Positions 26,066-35,732 of a stretch of 64,000 nt of DNA are shown here, piece by piece (within the stretch, counting starts at the first letter, position 1; each line of letters opens with the position of its first letter). Below the pieces are notes generated by a model. That model did not search any database. It was given only the letters and a program-made list of their open reading frames with translations, and was not told the DNA's origin. The DNA is from Candidatus Xiphinematobacter sp. (lineage in GTDB: Bacteria; Verrucomicrobiota; Verrucomicrobiia; Chthoniobacterales; Xiphinematobacteraceae), in assembly GCA_016766635.1 (NCBI GenBank), contig CP068473.1, positions 124,001 through 188,000 on the forward strand, read 5' to 3'. The translations under genes and the position numbers were made by a program.

Positions 26066-26971
26066 ATGGCCCTTTCTCTCTTAATTCTCGCAGCTGGAAT
26101 GGGAAACCGATATAAGAGGCTAAAGCAGTTGGATCCTGTTGGCCCCAGCAATGAGGTAATCATGGAATATTCTATTTACGATGCCTTACGGCATGGTTTC
26201 GACGAAGTCATATTCGTACTGCGTAGGGAGTTTGAAGAAGTGTTTCGTAAGAAAGTACTCCGGAGAGTAAGTAGGCATGTGCGTACAGGACTTGTATTGC
26301 AGGACCGGAACGATTTACCTCCCGGATTTTCCGCATCCGGCGATCGCAACAAGCCTTGGGGGACAGGGCATGCTATTTGGTGTGCTCGTCATGCTCTCAA
26401 AAAGTCCTTTGTTGCCATTAATGCGGACGACTTTTATGGAGAGGATGCATTCCACAACGCAGCTTTGTTCTTCTCGCAGCCGGGGTTGGAATACACCAAC
26501 TTCATGATGCCGGGGTTTCAGTTGGCTGGCACTCTTTCAGATCATGGGCCGGTCTCCCGAGCAGTATGTATCGTTAACCAGATGGGAATGTTGCGAGGTG
26601 CCGAGGAGCATTCAAGTGTCGAGAAGCGTCCAGAGGGGATTGTAAGCTTCACGGGGGATACTGTAGTCAAGCGGTTTAAGGGTACAGAAATCGTTTCGTT
26701 GAATTTTTGGGGGCTAACCCCCTGTCTGTTTCCACTCTTAGAAAAAAGTTTTTGCTCCTTTCTTTCAAAGAATTTGAGTGCTACCGGTGGGGAATTCTAC
26801 ATTTCTAGAGCAATCTCGGAGATGCTCTTTCGCTCTGAAGTGACTGTATCTGTTTTCCCGACTGATAACCAATGGTATGGAGTGACATACAAAGAGGATA
26901 AGTTTCCTATGGTTAGGGCGATTGCAAACTTTGTACGGAGTGGACGCTATCCAGCGACTCTCTGGAGGTAA
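26066..26971 (+). CDS. Sugar nucleotidyltransferase (NTP transferase family)
   Basis: 301 residues with the nucleotidyltransferase N-terminal loop LAAGMGNRY (about 7-15), FDEVIFVLR near 47, PWGTGHAIWCAR near 97 (base and sugar contacts) and the metal-binding INADDFYGEDAF near 116. It should activate a sugar-1-phosphate or a related phosphate with an NTP. The Lys of the usual K-P-M-x-P motif is replaced by a VGPSNEVIMEYS segment; the family looks like the broad 'NDP-sugar pyrophosphorylase' group, for which the substrate is not known. It is single-gene, followed by tRNA-Thr. Confidence 0.8.
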   Translation: MALSLLILAAGMGNRYKRLKQLDPVGPSNEVIMEYSIYDALRHGFDEVIFVLRREFEEVFRKKVLRRVSRHVRTGLVLQDRNDLPPGFSASGDRNKPWGTGHAIWCARHALKKSFVAINADDFYGEDAFHNAALFFSQPGLEYTNFMMPGFQLAGTLSDHGPVSRAVCIVNQMGMLRGAEEHSSVEKRPEGIVSFTGDTVVKRFKGTEIVSLNFWGLTPCLFPLLEKSFCSFLSKNLSATGGEFYISRAISEMLFRSEVTVSVFPTDNQWYGVTYKEDKFPMVRAIANFVRSGRYPATLWR

Positions 26972-27048
26972 GGTAACGTGGAAAATGTTGGCCAATAATG
27001 GCTCGGAGTCAGAATTTCTGGTTTGGTTGTGATGGTTATTCTCAAGTT

Positions 27049-27122
27049 GCCGGCGTAGCATAGTACGGTAGTGCGATCGATTCGTAATCGATAGGTCACG
27101 GGTTCAAATCCCGTCGCCGGCT
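27049..27122 (+). tRNA. tRNA-Thr (CGU anticodon)
   Basis: A 74-nt cloverleaf: acceptor GCCGGCG/CGCCGGC, D-stem GCAT/GTGC, anticodon stem ATCGA/TCGAT with loop TTCGTAA (anticodon CGT), T-stem ACGGG/CCCGT with loop TTCAAAT. This is the second threonine isoacceptor in the window. CCA is not encoded. Confidence 0.96.
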
Positions 27123-27193
27123 GCTGTTTCTTGCACATTTATTCATACTCACGTATGGGCGCAGGACGTTTGTACGCTTATCCGGTCTGTCCA

Positions 27194-28987
27194 ATGCCAA
27201 CAAATCTCACGCGTAACTTTTGTATCATAGCGCATATCGATCATGGTAAGACTACGCTATCCGACCGCCTTTTAGAAAGTACTGGAACCATCACGGAAAG
27301 AGAGAAGCAGGATCAGCTTCTTGATTCCATGGACTTGGAACGTGAGCGAGGCATTACCATTAAGTCCCATCCGGTAACGATGCATTATCTGGCCCAGGAC
27401 GGACAAAGCTACCGGCTTAACCTCCTCGATACTCCTGGTCATGTAGACTTTGCCTATGAAGTTTCCCGTAGTCTAGCAGCTTGTGAAGGAGCCTTGCTAA
27501 TTATTGACGCTGCCCAGGGGATAGAGGCACAAACCGTCGCCAATGCCAACCTGGCAGCCAAGCAAAAGCTGGCCATTATTCCAATAATAAACAAGATCGA
27601 CCTTCCTAGTGCAGACGTCCATGCAACGAAACTACAGCTGGAAGAAGTGCTAACCATTCCGGCCCAAGAGGCTATCGAGGTGAGCGCCAAAACTGGTACT
27701 GGGATTGCCAATGTTCTGGAAGCAATTGTTAAACGCGTCCCGCCTCCAACCAGCCAAGATGAAGTCCTACGTGGTTCTGTATTTGATTCCGTATTTGACA
27801 GTCACAGGGGAGTCGTCGGGTACGTCCGCATTTTCTCAGGAAATGTAGCACCCGGTCAAATAGTTAAGATGATGGCAACAAACAAACACTACACGATCAA
27901 AGAGGTGGGAGTCTTTACCCCAAAAAAGACGAGCCAGCCACAGTTGGAGTCCGGTGACGTTGGCTATTTCGTCGCAAGTGTTAAATCTGTCTCAGAAATT
28001 TTGGTGGGAGACACACTCACGGATTCCCACCATCCTGCCCCATTTCCTCTTCCTGGGTTTCAGAGAATACATCCAATGGTGTTTTCTGGGATCTATCCCA
28101 TCAATACTGCAGACTTTGGATCTCTTAAGGCAGCTATGGGCAAGCTGCAGTTGAATGACGCCGCATTAATATTTCAGACGGAAAGCAGTATAGCCCTAGG
28201 GTTTGGATTGCGCTGCGGGTTCCTGGGCTTGCTCCATATGGAAATTGTACAAGAACGCCTTAGACGAGAATACGCCGTGGATATTATCGCCACTCATCCA
28301 AGCGTAATCTACGAAGTAATCAAAACTAACGGTGAGCGTTTAGAAGTGGACAACCCTGCTAATTTACCCGATAGGAGTATGATCCTAGAAATCAGAGAGC
28401 CTATTGTAGGCTGCTTCATCATAGTTCCCAATGAACATCTTGGGGATCTTATGCGTCTCACTTCGGAAAGAAGAGGGACAGTAGAGCAAATGGAGTCTGT
28501 GGATACTCGCCGGATGATGCTGAAAGCCATCTTGCCCCTTAATGAAATTGTGGTAGACTTCTGCGACAAGGTTAAGACCGTTACTCGTGGCTATGGTTCT
28601 ATGGATTACGAGTCAGTGGGTTGCCGTCCCGCAGATCTCGTAAAGCTGGAAATTTTGGTCAATGGAGAGTCAGTTGATGCGTTCTCTAGTATTGTGCACC
28701 GCGACAAAGCACGAGCAAGAGGTCGATGTTTAGCAGAGAGACTGAAGGAGGTAATCCCCAAACAACTCTATCAAGTAGCGATCCAGGCAGCCGTTGGTGG
28801 GAAAATCATCGCACGAGAAAATATCTCTCCACTCCGTAAGAATGTGACCGCAAAATGCTACGGGGGCGATATTACTCGTAAGCGGAAGCTGCTAGAGAAA
28901 CAAAAAGAGGGAAAGAAAAGGATGAAGACAATTGGTAGAGTGAGCATCCCGCCGGAGGCATTCATGGAAATCCTAAAGGCCTACTAG
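27194..28987 (+). CDS. lepA: Elongation factor 4 (LepA, back-translocating GTPase)
   Basis: About 597 residues, the normal LepA length. Seen: AHIDHGKTTLSDRLLE near the N-terminus, RGITIKSHPV, DTPGHVDFAYEVSRSL, NKIDLPSAD, and the LepA-specific C-terminal domain (GGDITRKRKLLEKQKEGKKR). The frame extends 21 codons upstream, but LepA proteins begin just before LTRNFCIIAH, so the ATG at 27194 is used. lepB follows after 34 bp, the usual partner in many bacteria. Confidence 0.97.
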   Translation: MPTNLTRNFCIIAHIDHGKTTLSDRLLESTGTITEREKQDQLLDSMDLERERGITIKSHPVTMHYLAQDGQSYRLNLLDTPGHVDFAYEVSRSLAACEGALLIIDAAQGIEAQTVANANLAAKQKLAIIPIINKIDLPSADVHATKLQLEEVLTIPAQEAIEVSAKTGTGIANVLEAIVKRVPPPTSQDEVLRGSVFDSVFDSHRGVVGYVRIFSGNVAPGQIVKMMATNKHYTIKEVGVFTPKKTSQPQLESGDVGYFVASVKSVSEILVGDTLTDSHHPAPFPLPGFQRIHPMVFSGIYPINTADFGSLKAAMGKLQLNDAALIFQTESSIALGFGLRCGFLGLLHMEIVQERLRREYAVDIIATHPSVIYEVIKTNGERLEVDNPANLPDRSMILEIREPIVGCFIIVPNEHLGDLMRLTSERRGTVEQMESVDTRRMMLKAILPLNEIVVDFCDKVKTVTRGYGSMDYESVGCRPADLVKLEILVNGESVDAFSSIVHRDKARARGRCLAERLKEVIPKQLYQVAIQAAVGGKIIARENISPLRKNVTAKCYGGDITRKRKLLEKQKEGKKRMKTIGRVSIPPEAFMEILKAY

Positions 28988-29020
28988 ACCAGTTCCTCTC
29001 TTGCTTCTATTCTTTCCTCG

Positions 29021-30133
29021 ATGCTTTTTTTCTTCACCCCTCGTTATATTAAGAAAGCAAGGCGGAGGCTATGCGTGGTTTACAAGGCACTGCGCTATCA
29101 GAAGGATCTGCTTACTCCTAGGCAACTGCGAAGGCTAAGGGAGGACATTCTTCAACTACAGGCGGCAATACGACAGGGAGAAAAAAATAGCGTCATTTTT
29201 TCCATGCAGGCCCTAGAGAAATACACTCTCCAAGTAATGCCGCGGCGTAACTACGCAGGCTGGCGTGAGAACGTAGAAATGATTCTAGTGGCTGTCGTTC
29301 TAGCGGCCAGCATACGAGCGTATTTCCTCCAGCCATTTAAAATTCCTAGCGGTTCCATGCAACCTACCCTCTTTGGAATTGTAGGACAACCTTCCCCTAG
29401 TCCTCCACCTCCCCTACCTGCTCGAATCCTAGAGTTCATTGTGTATGGACGCTCATATCTTAATGTTATCGCCCAGTTTGATGAGACCATCCTCCACATA
29501 GAGGAACACCGGTTCCTCAACTTTTTTACTTTTACACAGCTCAAGGGAACCAAGCATACCTACTGGACTTTTGCTCCATCTTCCACGCTTTATTCTTGCT
29601 TCGGTGTAAGTGAGGGACGCTTCTACAGGCATGGACAAGCCATTGCTCGTGGTATGGTAACATCAGGTGACCAGTTGTTTGTAGACAAACTTGGGTACCA
29701 TTTCACCTCTCCTAGGCGAGGTGATATTTTTGTATTTAGGACGCTAAACATCCCAAAAATCCGGTCTCGACGCCTGGAGCACGCTGCCTTCGAGCATTAT
29801 ATAAAACGCCTGGTAGGAGTTCCAGGCGATACCCTGCGTATTGATTCCCCTCTTCTCTTTGTTAACGGGCAAGTAGCCCTCGAAGCTAGACTACGGCAGG
29901 TGATGAGTTGCGAAAACGGATTTCAAGGATATGCAAACGTCCCCTCCTCTCTGTATCTTGCTACACCACAGGAAACCTTTACCGTACCCCCCAATAGTTA
30001 CTTTGCGCTGGGAGACAACAGCTACAATTCCAGTGATAGTCGGGAGTGGGGGGTTGTCCCACGGGGAAGCGTAGTAGGTCGAGCCCTGTTTATTCTGTGG
30101 CCGTTTAGCTCACGATGGGGATGGATCCATTAA
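29021..30133 (+). CDS. lepB: Signal peptidase I
   Basis: 370 residues, long for a type I signal peptidase. A cytosolic N-terminal region (1-80) is followed by one transmembrane helix (about 86-103), box B with the catalytic Ser (PSGSMQPT, S112), box C/D (GDQLFVDKLGYHF, YIKRLVGVPGD with catalytic K262) and box E (GDNSYNSSDSREWG). Between box B and box C lies an unusual ~100-residue insert that starts with a Pro-rich stretch. The enzyme cleaves signal peptides at the outer face of the inner membrane. Its end overlaps the LysM gene by 19 nt. Confidence 0.95.
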   Translation: MLFFFTPRYIKKARRRLCVVYKALRYQKDLLTPRQLRRLREDILQLQAAIRQGEKNSVIFSMQALEKYTLQVMPRRNYAGWRENVEMILVAVVLAASIRAYFLQPFKIPSGSMQPTLFGIVGQPSPSPPPPLPARILEFIVYGRSYLNVIAQFDETILHIEEHRFLNFFTFTQLKGTKHTYWTFAPSSTLYSCFGVSEGRFYRHGQAIARGMVTSGDQLFVDKLGYHFTSPRRGDIFVFRTLNIPKIRSRRLEHAAFEHYIKRLVGVPGDTLRIDSPLLFVNGQVALEARLRQVMSCENGFQGYANVPSSLYLATPQETFTVPPNSYFALGDNSYNSSDSREWGVVPRGSVVGRALFILWPFSSRWGWIH

Positions 30134-30870
30134 GATGGACTCCGATTGTAAGAACGGAGAGCCCCCAGACGTACGATACAATCCACCTGTTTGAACGCCA
30201 ATCATGGGGTCTTTTGCTTCTCTGGACAATTTTCTCTTTTCTATGTACTGGGTGCGACGGCTCTCTCTTACCTCCCACTAGCTTGCGTCAACGCGCTGAG
30301 CAGGCAGAGATGGATGGAAAATATCACCAAGCGTTGGAACTTTACGAAAGGTGTATAGATGGAACTCCTGTAGGTACAGAAGTCCACTACCGTATGGCCC
30401 TAATCTGTGGCTCCAGAACTCACAATTTGGTAGGCGCTCTTTATCATTTTCAGCGTTTTGTAGAAAAAATTCCAAGGGACGCGCGCGTCAAGGAGGTCCT
30501 AGAGGATATAAAGCGCCTTCGTCTCCTCCTTGCAAGCCAGCTTTCTGACGGAGTACTGGTTTCCCAGGCAGAAGCCATACGACTGAGGAATGCAAATCTT
30601 TCCCTTCAATCCCAGTTGGTAACCCTGCGTTACCGGAAGGAGGCCTCTATTCAGACTCAAGTGTCTTCCAAAAAGAAGGTCGTCGGCAACAAATCCAATC
30701 CAAAGCCACGCATCTATAGAGTAAAGCACGGGGACACACTGATTACAATTTCAGAAAGATTCTACAGGACTCCACAGTGTTGGAGGGAGATCGCAGATGC
30801 AAACCGAGCCCAGCTTAATGGTTCCACACACCTTAGAACAGGTATTATGCTGACCATTCCCAACATCTGA
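30115..30870 (+). CDS. LysM-domain envelope protein (possible lipoprotein)
   Basis: 251 residues. A hydrophobic segment (about 31-44) ends in LCTGC, an imperfect lipobox, so export and perhaps lipidation are likely. Residues 55-140 look like TPR-type helical repeats (AEQAEMDGKYHQALELYERC), then a coiled region, and a C-terminal LysM domain (about 199-250: YRVKHGDTLITISERFY to GIMLTIP) for peptidoglycan binding. The start lies inside the end of lepB (19-nt overlap), so the two are likely cotranscribed. Confidence 0.8.
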   Translation: MGMDPLRWTPIVRTESPQTYDTIHLFERQSWGLLLLWTIFSFLCTGCDGSLLPPTSLRQRAEQAEMDGKYHQALELYERCIDGTPVGTEVHYRMALICGSRTHNLVGALYHFQRFVEKIPRDARVKEVLEDIKRLRLLLASQLSDGVLVSQAEAIRLRNANLSLQSQLVTLRYRKEASIQTQVSSKKKVVGNKSNPKPRIYRVKHGDTLITISERFYRTPQCWREIADANRAQLNGSTHLRTGIMLTIPNI

Positions 30871-31033
30871 ATCCCCCCTTCCAATCTCCCTTAAGGAGAT
30901 GTCCAGCATGCCCCCAATGGAAAAGCCGCGGCACTATGCTAACATCTGCCCTTGCACTGAAGTCTTGGATTGCTTTCAGTGAGATATCCAGCAGGATACC
31001 TAACAACGACGAGCCGGGCTTAAAGTCTCCAGT

Positions 31034-32431
31034 ATGTGTCTTAACGATTCTTTCCTACACGACTTGATGGAGTTTCTGAGTATCCCAAGCATTTCTGCAC
31101 AGCCTGCTTACCACAACGATGTATATAGGTGTGCCAAGTGGTTGGAGGCAAGGTTACGTAGAGCTGGGCTCCGTACTTCCACTCCAAGCACTCCGGGTTA
31201 TCCGGTCATTGTAGGAAAGTCTCGAGATTGGCAGAATTGTAAACCTACAGTTCTCATCTATGGTCATTATGATGTTCAGCCTCCTGAACCTTTTGAAGAG
31301 TGGATTTCTCCCCCATTTGAACCAGCAATACGAGATGGCAAAGTGTACGGCAGGGGTTCTACAGATAACAAGGGACAAATTTTAGCTCATGTTCTTGGAG
31401 TTCACGAGGCCTTGCAGGTTGACGGTTCCCTGCCATGCAATGTGATTTTTCTCATCGAGGGAGAGGAAGAAATTGGCAGTCCACACCTGCCAAGTTTCTT
31501 GGAAGACCACAAAAGAGAATTAGGGACAGATATCATCATTATTTCGGACACAGGCATGGTTGGGGAAGGGATTCCTACCTTAAGTTATTCCATACGAGGG
31601 GTGGCAGCTTTAGAGCTGATAGTTTACGGCCCGTCGCATGATCTACACTCTGGGATGTACGGAGGCGCGGTCGTTAATCCAGCCACTGTGGCCGCTAGGT
31701 TGATTGCCTCTTTACATGACGTCTCTTGGAGAGTAACCATCCCAGGATTTTATGATGACGTCCGGGATCCAGAGCCATGGGAGCGTGAGATTACTTTCAG
31801 CATCCCAGACTCTGAAATCATCGCACGGACAGGGGCTTCTGAACTACATGGAGAGTCTGGATATACCTCTGGAGAGCGTATCGGTGCACGTCCTACAGTA
31901 GAGGTCAACGGAATAGGCTCCGGCTACCAAGGCGAGGGCACCAAGACCGTTTTACCGAGAAAAGCCGTCGCCAAGCTCACCTTTCGACTCGTGCCAGATC
32001 AAAACCCAGATAAAATCTTGTCCCTTGCTGAAGCCTATCTGCGTGCACAATGCCCCAAGGGGGTGCACTTAGAGATTCGGATTGGCCACTCCAGTCCAGC
32101 ATATTTTTTTAATCCAAACTCCACTTATGGGCAGGTAGCTCAAGCTGCTCTTCAAAAAACATTTGGCCGAAGATCTGTTCTTATCAGGGAGGGAGGAAGT
32201 ATTCCCATTGTGCAGAATTTCAAGACGGTACTGGGAGTAGATAGTCTTTTGCTCGCTTTAGCCTCTCCAGACTGCCGAGCTCACTCGCCAAACGAGAATT
32301 TTTCTATAGAGAACTTCCAAAGTGGGATTCGCCTCAATCAAGTATTTTTAAGGGAAGTTGCCGAGCTACCTTTTCGTGGAGACATTCCCAGGGATAGCGG
32401 AGGCATCGAAGGTGCTTACGTCGTGTGCTAG
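31034..32431 (+). CDS. M20 family peptidase (dipeptidase / acetylornithine-deacetylase-like)
   Basis: 465 residues, a full-length zinc M20 peptidase with a dimerisation domain. Seen: YGHYDVQPPEPFEEW near 78 (His ligand and Asp), YGRGSTDNKGQ near 103 (bridging Asp), EGEEEIGSPHL near 138 (catalytic Glu pair), and the C-terminal His ligand in CRAHSPNE near 417. It probably hydrolyses dipeptides in the cytosol. No Shine-Dalgarno is seen at the ATG. It precedes tRNA-Val. Confidence 0.9.
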   Translation: MCLNDSFLHDLMEFLSIPSISAQPAYHNDVYRCAKWLEARLRRAGLRTSTPSTPGYPVIVGKSRDWQNCKPTVLIYGHYDVQPPEPFEEWISPPFEPAIRDGKVYGRGSTDNKGQILAHVLGVHEALQVDGSLPCNVIFLIEGEEEIGSPHLPSFLEDHKRELGTDIIIISDTGMVGEGIPTLSYSIRGVAALELIVYGPSHDLHSGMYGGAVVNPATVAARLIASLHDVSWRVTIPGFYDDVRDPEPWEREITFSIPDSEIIARTGASELHGESGYTSGERIGARPTVEVNGIGSGYQGEGTKTVLPRKAVAKLTFRLVPDQNPDKILSLAEAYLRAQCPKGVHLEIRIGHSSPAYFFNPNSTYGQVAQAALQKTFGRRSVLIREGGSIPIVQNFKTVLGVDSLLLALASPDCRAHSPNENFSIENFQSGIRLNQVFLREVAELPFRGDIPRDSGGIEGAYVVC

Positions 32432-32455
32432 AGTAACACCGGAAGTGCTTCTTTC

Positions 32456-32527
32456 GCGCGATTAGCTCAGTGGTAGAGCGCTTGCTTCACACGCAAGAAG
32501 CCACAGGTTCAATCCCTGTATCGCGCA
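32456..32527 (+). tRNA. tRNA-Val (CAC anticodon)
   Basis: A 72-nt cloverleaf: acceptor GCGCGAT/ATCGCGC, D-stem GCTC/GAGC, anticodon stem CTTGC/GCAAG with loop TTCACAC (anticodon CAC), T-stem ACAGG/CCTGT with loop TTCAATC. CCA is not encoded. It is convergent with the hldD-like gene, 15 bp away. Confidence 0.95.
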
Positions 32528-32542
32528 TAGGAGGCTACCGTA

Positions 32543-33598
32543 TCATGCTTTTTCAGGTTTTGCTGGTTTTTCCTCTCCCAGCCTTGCTCCAGGTAGCAAA
32601 TAGCGCGTGACGTACTCCCTAACAGAGTCCTCGAACGGAGTGATCGGTCGAGAATATCCAGAAAAGCGGAGCTTGGCAGTGTCCGCGCGAGTAAAGTACT
32701 GATATTGCTGATGGACTGATTCTGGCATTTCGATGAACTGAATCCTTGGGTGACACCCCAATGCAGAAAAAATAGCGTTGGCGAGTTCTATCCATGTATG
32801 TGTTATTCCACTCCCAACATTAAATAGGCCTACCGCGGAAGAGGTTTTGGCTAAGTGTAGTGTCATCTCAACCGCGTCCCGTACGTATACGAAGTCTCTT
32901 CTCTGTTCTCCATCCTGGTATTCTGGATGGGAGCTCCTAAACAGCTTAACTGTTCCAGTGTCAAGGATTTGCTCGTAACCTTTACAGACTAGGCTGCGCA
33001 TCTCTCCCTTGTGATATTCGTTGGGACCAAAGACATTAAAGTACCTGATCCCCACCGCGTGCTGAAGAAACCCATGCTTTTGGGCGTAAACATCGAAAAG
33101 ATACTTAGAGTAGGCATAGGGGTTGAGGGGGCGGTAGCAGGAGAGATGATCATTTTTGTCGTCCCATCCTTGCGCTCCATCCCCATAAGTAGCTGCCGAA
33201 GAGGCGTACACGAACCGGATTCCCCGCGCGAGGGCCCATTCTGCTAGGCGGAGACTATAATAGTAATTTTTTTCCAAAAAATAGTCCAAATTGCTCTCGA
33301 TAGTAGAGGAGTAAGCACCTAGATGAAACACGACGCTAAAATCTCCGTAAAATGCCGCGGATTGCTCAAGTTTTTGTAGAAAGCGGTCCGCAGGGAGACA
33401 GTCATCAAATCTGAGTGCTCTAAGATTTTTCCATTTATCACCATTTCCAAGGAAATCGGTAATCAAAATATCTTCCCAACCCTGTTGATTAAGCGCATGA
33501 ATAAGGGCGCTCCCGATAAAGCCTGCCCCTCCTGTGACTAAAATCCTCCCTAAATTTCCCCGATGTGGCGGCTGTGTAGAAAAAAGATTGCCATGCAT
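32543..33598 (-). CDS. hldD: ADP-L-glycero-D-manno-heptose 6-epimerase
   Basis: About 351 residues of the extended short-chain dehydrogenase family. Rossmann motif VTGGAGFIGSAL, catalytic YASSAATYG and YAYSKYLFD (Tyr-xxx-Lys), and the HldD-specific ITDFLGNGDKWKNL, FNVFGPNEYHKG and GEQRRDFVYVRD. It epimerises ADP-heptose for the LPS inner core, thus a Gram-negative outer membrane with heptose is implied. The frame is open 32 codons further upstream, but homology starts just after the Met at 33598. Confidence 0.92.
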   Translation of the reverse strand: MHGNLFSTQPPHRGNLGRILVTGGAGFIGSALIHALNQQGWEDILITDFLGNGDKWKNLRALRFDDCLPADRFLQKLEQSAAFYGDFSVVFHLGAYSSTIESNLDYFLEKNYYYSLRLAEWALARGIRFVYASSAATYGDGAQGWDDKNDHLSCYRPLNPYAYSKYLFDVYAQKHGFLQHAVGIRYFNVFGPNEYHKGEMRSLVCKGYEQILDTGTVKLFRSSHPEYQDGEQRRDFVYVRDAVEMTLHLAKTSSAVGLFNVGSGITHTWIELANAIFSALGCHPRIQFIEMPESVHQQYQYFTRADTAKLRFSGYSRPITPFEDSVREYVTRYLLPGARLGEEKPAKPEKA

Positions 33599-33923
33599 GT
33601 TAGAATGCAGAACGAAAGAGGCCGTCCTGCCCCGAGCATTGAAGTCTGAAGGGTGACATCCTAGCAGCAGTGGAGTAAATACATTTCTCATCAAAAATTG
33701 AACTACTTCAAACTGCCTTTTTCATGCATCTGGCTGCAATAAGCCAGGCATTCTTCTCCAAGCGGAATCCGTGCCACGGATAACTACTAATCCTTATAAG
33801 GGTGGTTAATCCCCCAAGATATAGCCCAATCCCCCCCGTTCTATGAAAATCCGAATCTGGAAAAGCCTTGGTTTTGGAAATATAGAATACGTGTGCACCT
33901 TTCTATCTCCCTGTAAGTTTTAG

Positions 33924-35507
33924 ATGCAGAATGGTCATCTAGCACTTCTCCTCCACGCTCATCTCCCTTTTATTCGTCATCCTGAACACGAGGACTTTTT
34001 GGAAGAAGAGTGGCTCTTCGAGGCTATAACTGAGACTTATTTACCCCTCTTGAGGATATTTCTGCAGCTAGCAGAAGAAGAAATTCCCTTTCGCTTGGCA
34101 ATGACTTTGACACCCACGTTATGTGCCATGCTCCAAGATCCACTCCTGCAAAGTCGGGCGGTTCGCTATTTAGAGCGTGGCATCGCAATTTCTTGTAAAG
34201 AAATTGAGCGCACTTCGGGAGAACGTCGGCTGCAGGAATTGGCGCGTTTTTACCTGACTAGGTTTTCAGAAGCACGTGAACTGTATGTAGAAAAGCTAGG
34301 GTGCGATCTGGTAGGGGCATTTGCTATGTTGGAGCGTTCTGGACATCTGGAACTGATTACCAGTGCCGCCACTCATGGTTTCCTTCCCCTTATGGAAGAT
34401 TTTCCAGAGGCTGTGCGGGCTCAGATCCGCATTGGAGTTGATTATCATATGGAGTGTTTTGGTAGATATCCTACTGGTATTTGGCTACCCGAATGTGGAT
34501 ATGCACCCTCCATAGATCAATTTCTGGCGGAGAATAACTTACGTTGGTTCATCATAGATGCTCATGGTGTTATCAATGCCCATCCGCGGCCCCGCTTTGA
34601 CGTCTTCTCCCCCTATTACACCACAGTTGGTCCAGCTTGCTTTGCCAGAGACCGTGAGTCTAGCAAGCAGGTGTGGAGCGCGCAGGAAGGTTATCCTGGA
34701 GATCCGGCCTACCGGGACTTCTATCGAGACATCGGACATGATCTCTCGGAAGAGGCTCTTGCTGGTTATTTCTCTACCGGAGCTCAACGTCGCTATACAG
34801 GAATTAAGTACTATAGTATTACCGGCAGCTCCCCAAGAAAGAGTCTCTATCGCCGCTCTTTAGCAATGGCAACAGTAGATGCTCACGCCCAAAATTTTAT
34901 GGAGACTCGCGTGCGACAGATGGAAAGACTGCGCTCCATTTTGCCAGTAGCTCCTATCGTGGTAAGTCCGTTTGATGCAGAACTTTTTGGGCATTGGTGG
35001 TTTGAGGGACCAGAATTTCTGGACTGCTTTCTGCGGAAATCTGCACTTTTTCAAAAAAATTACCGCCTAAGTACCCCCACTGAATATCTGGCCTCACATG
35101 CAACCCTTCAGATACTAACTCCTGCAGCGTCTAGCTGGGGGCATGGGGGATACTGGCAGGTCTGGTTAGACCATAGCAATACTTGGATTTATCCTCATCT
35201 CCACATGGCGGCCCAAAGAATGATCGAAGCAGCACGTCGCTTTGAACGAGCCGTCAGTGAAAATGAAGATCAGACTCTCCGGCAGATGGCCAGAGAGCTT
35301 CTCCTGGCACAGTCCAGCGACTGGGCCTTCCTTATCAAGACTGGAACGGCACGCAACTATGCTACCCGCCGCACCAGGGACCACTTGTTACGGTTCACAC
35401 GGTTATATGAAAACCTTAGATCTGGTCATCATGACCCAGCATTTCTTCGGGAGTGTCAGAACCGTCACAACCTCTTCCCAAAGCTGAACTGGCACTATTA
35501 CCTCTAG
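33924..35507 (+). CDS. Glycoside hydrolase family 57, probable 1,4-alpha-glucan branching enzyme
   Basis: 527 residues, matching the GH57 + DUF1957 branching-enzyme group. Family motifs in order: HAHLPFIRHP (about 11-20), a helical region, WLPECGY with the catalytic nucleophile E190, and SPFDAELFGHWWFEG with the acid/base D351; the C-terminal ~100 residues form the helical DUF1957 domain. It introduces alpha-1,6 branches into glycogen, complementing GlgP. GH57 enzymes of this kind often occur with DUF4912 proteins, and one is encoded 6 kb downstream. Confidence 0.88.
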   Translation: MQNGHLALLLHAHLPFIRHPEHEDFLEEEWLFEAITETYLPLLRIFLQLAEEEIPFRLAMTLTPTLCAMLQDPLLQSRAVRYLERGIAISCKEIERTSGERRLQELARFYLTRFSEARELYVEKLGCDLVGAFAMLERSGHLELITSAATHGFLPLMEDFPEAVRAQIRIGVDYHMECFGRYPTGIWLPECGYAPSIDQFLAENNLRWFIIDAHGVINAHPRPRFDVFSPYYTTVGPACFARDRESSKQVWSAQEGYPGDPAYRDFYRDIGHDLSEEALAGYFSTGAQRRYTGIKYYSITGSSPRKSLYRRSLAMATVDAHAQNFMETRVRQMERLRSILPVAPIVVSPFDAELFGHWWFEGPEFLDCFLRKSALFQKNYRLSTPTEYLASHATLQILTPAASSWGHGGYWQVWLDHSNTWIYPHLHMAAQRMIEAARRFERAVSENEDQTLRQMARELLLAQSSDWAFLIKTGTARNYATRRTRDHLLRFTRLYENLRSGHHDPAFLRECQNRHNLFPKLNWHYYL

Positions 35508-35732
35508 TGCACATAGAGCACATGCTACTGGTGGGTATATGCGGCACAGACAATTAATTAGCCGGCGACTTGGAATTTCGTTGTGTTACCCTCCTTGCAA
35601 GGGAAGCCTTCGATTTCCTCTTGCAGTCGAGAGACTAGATAAAACTCCCTCACGCGTTCGTACGGTGTTGGCACTGTTGGGGACATGCGGACGATACTGG
35701 ATTGCTCAATGCTATCAAGAAATTCCTACTGG

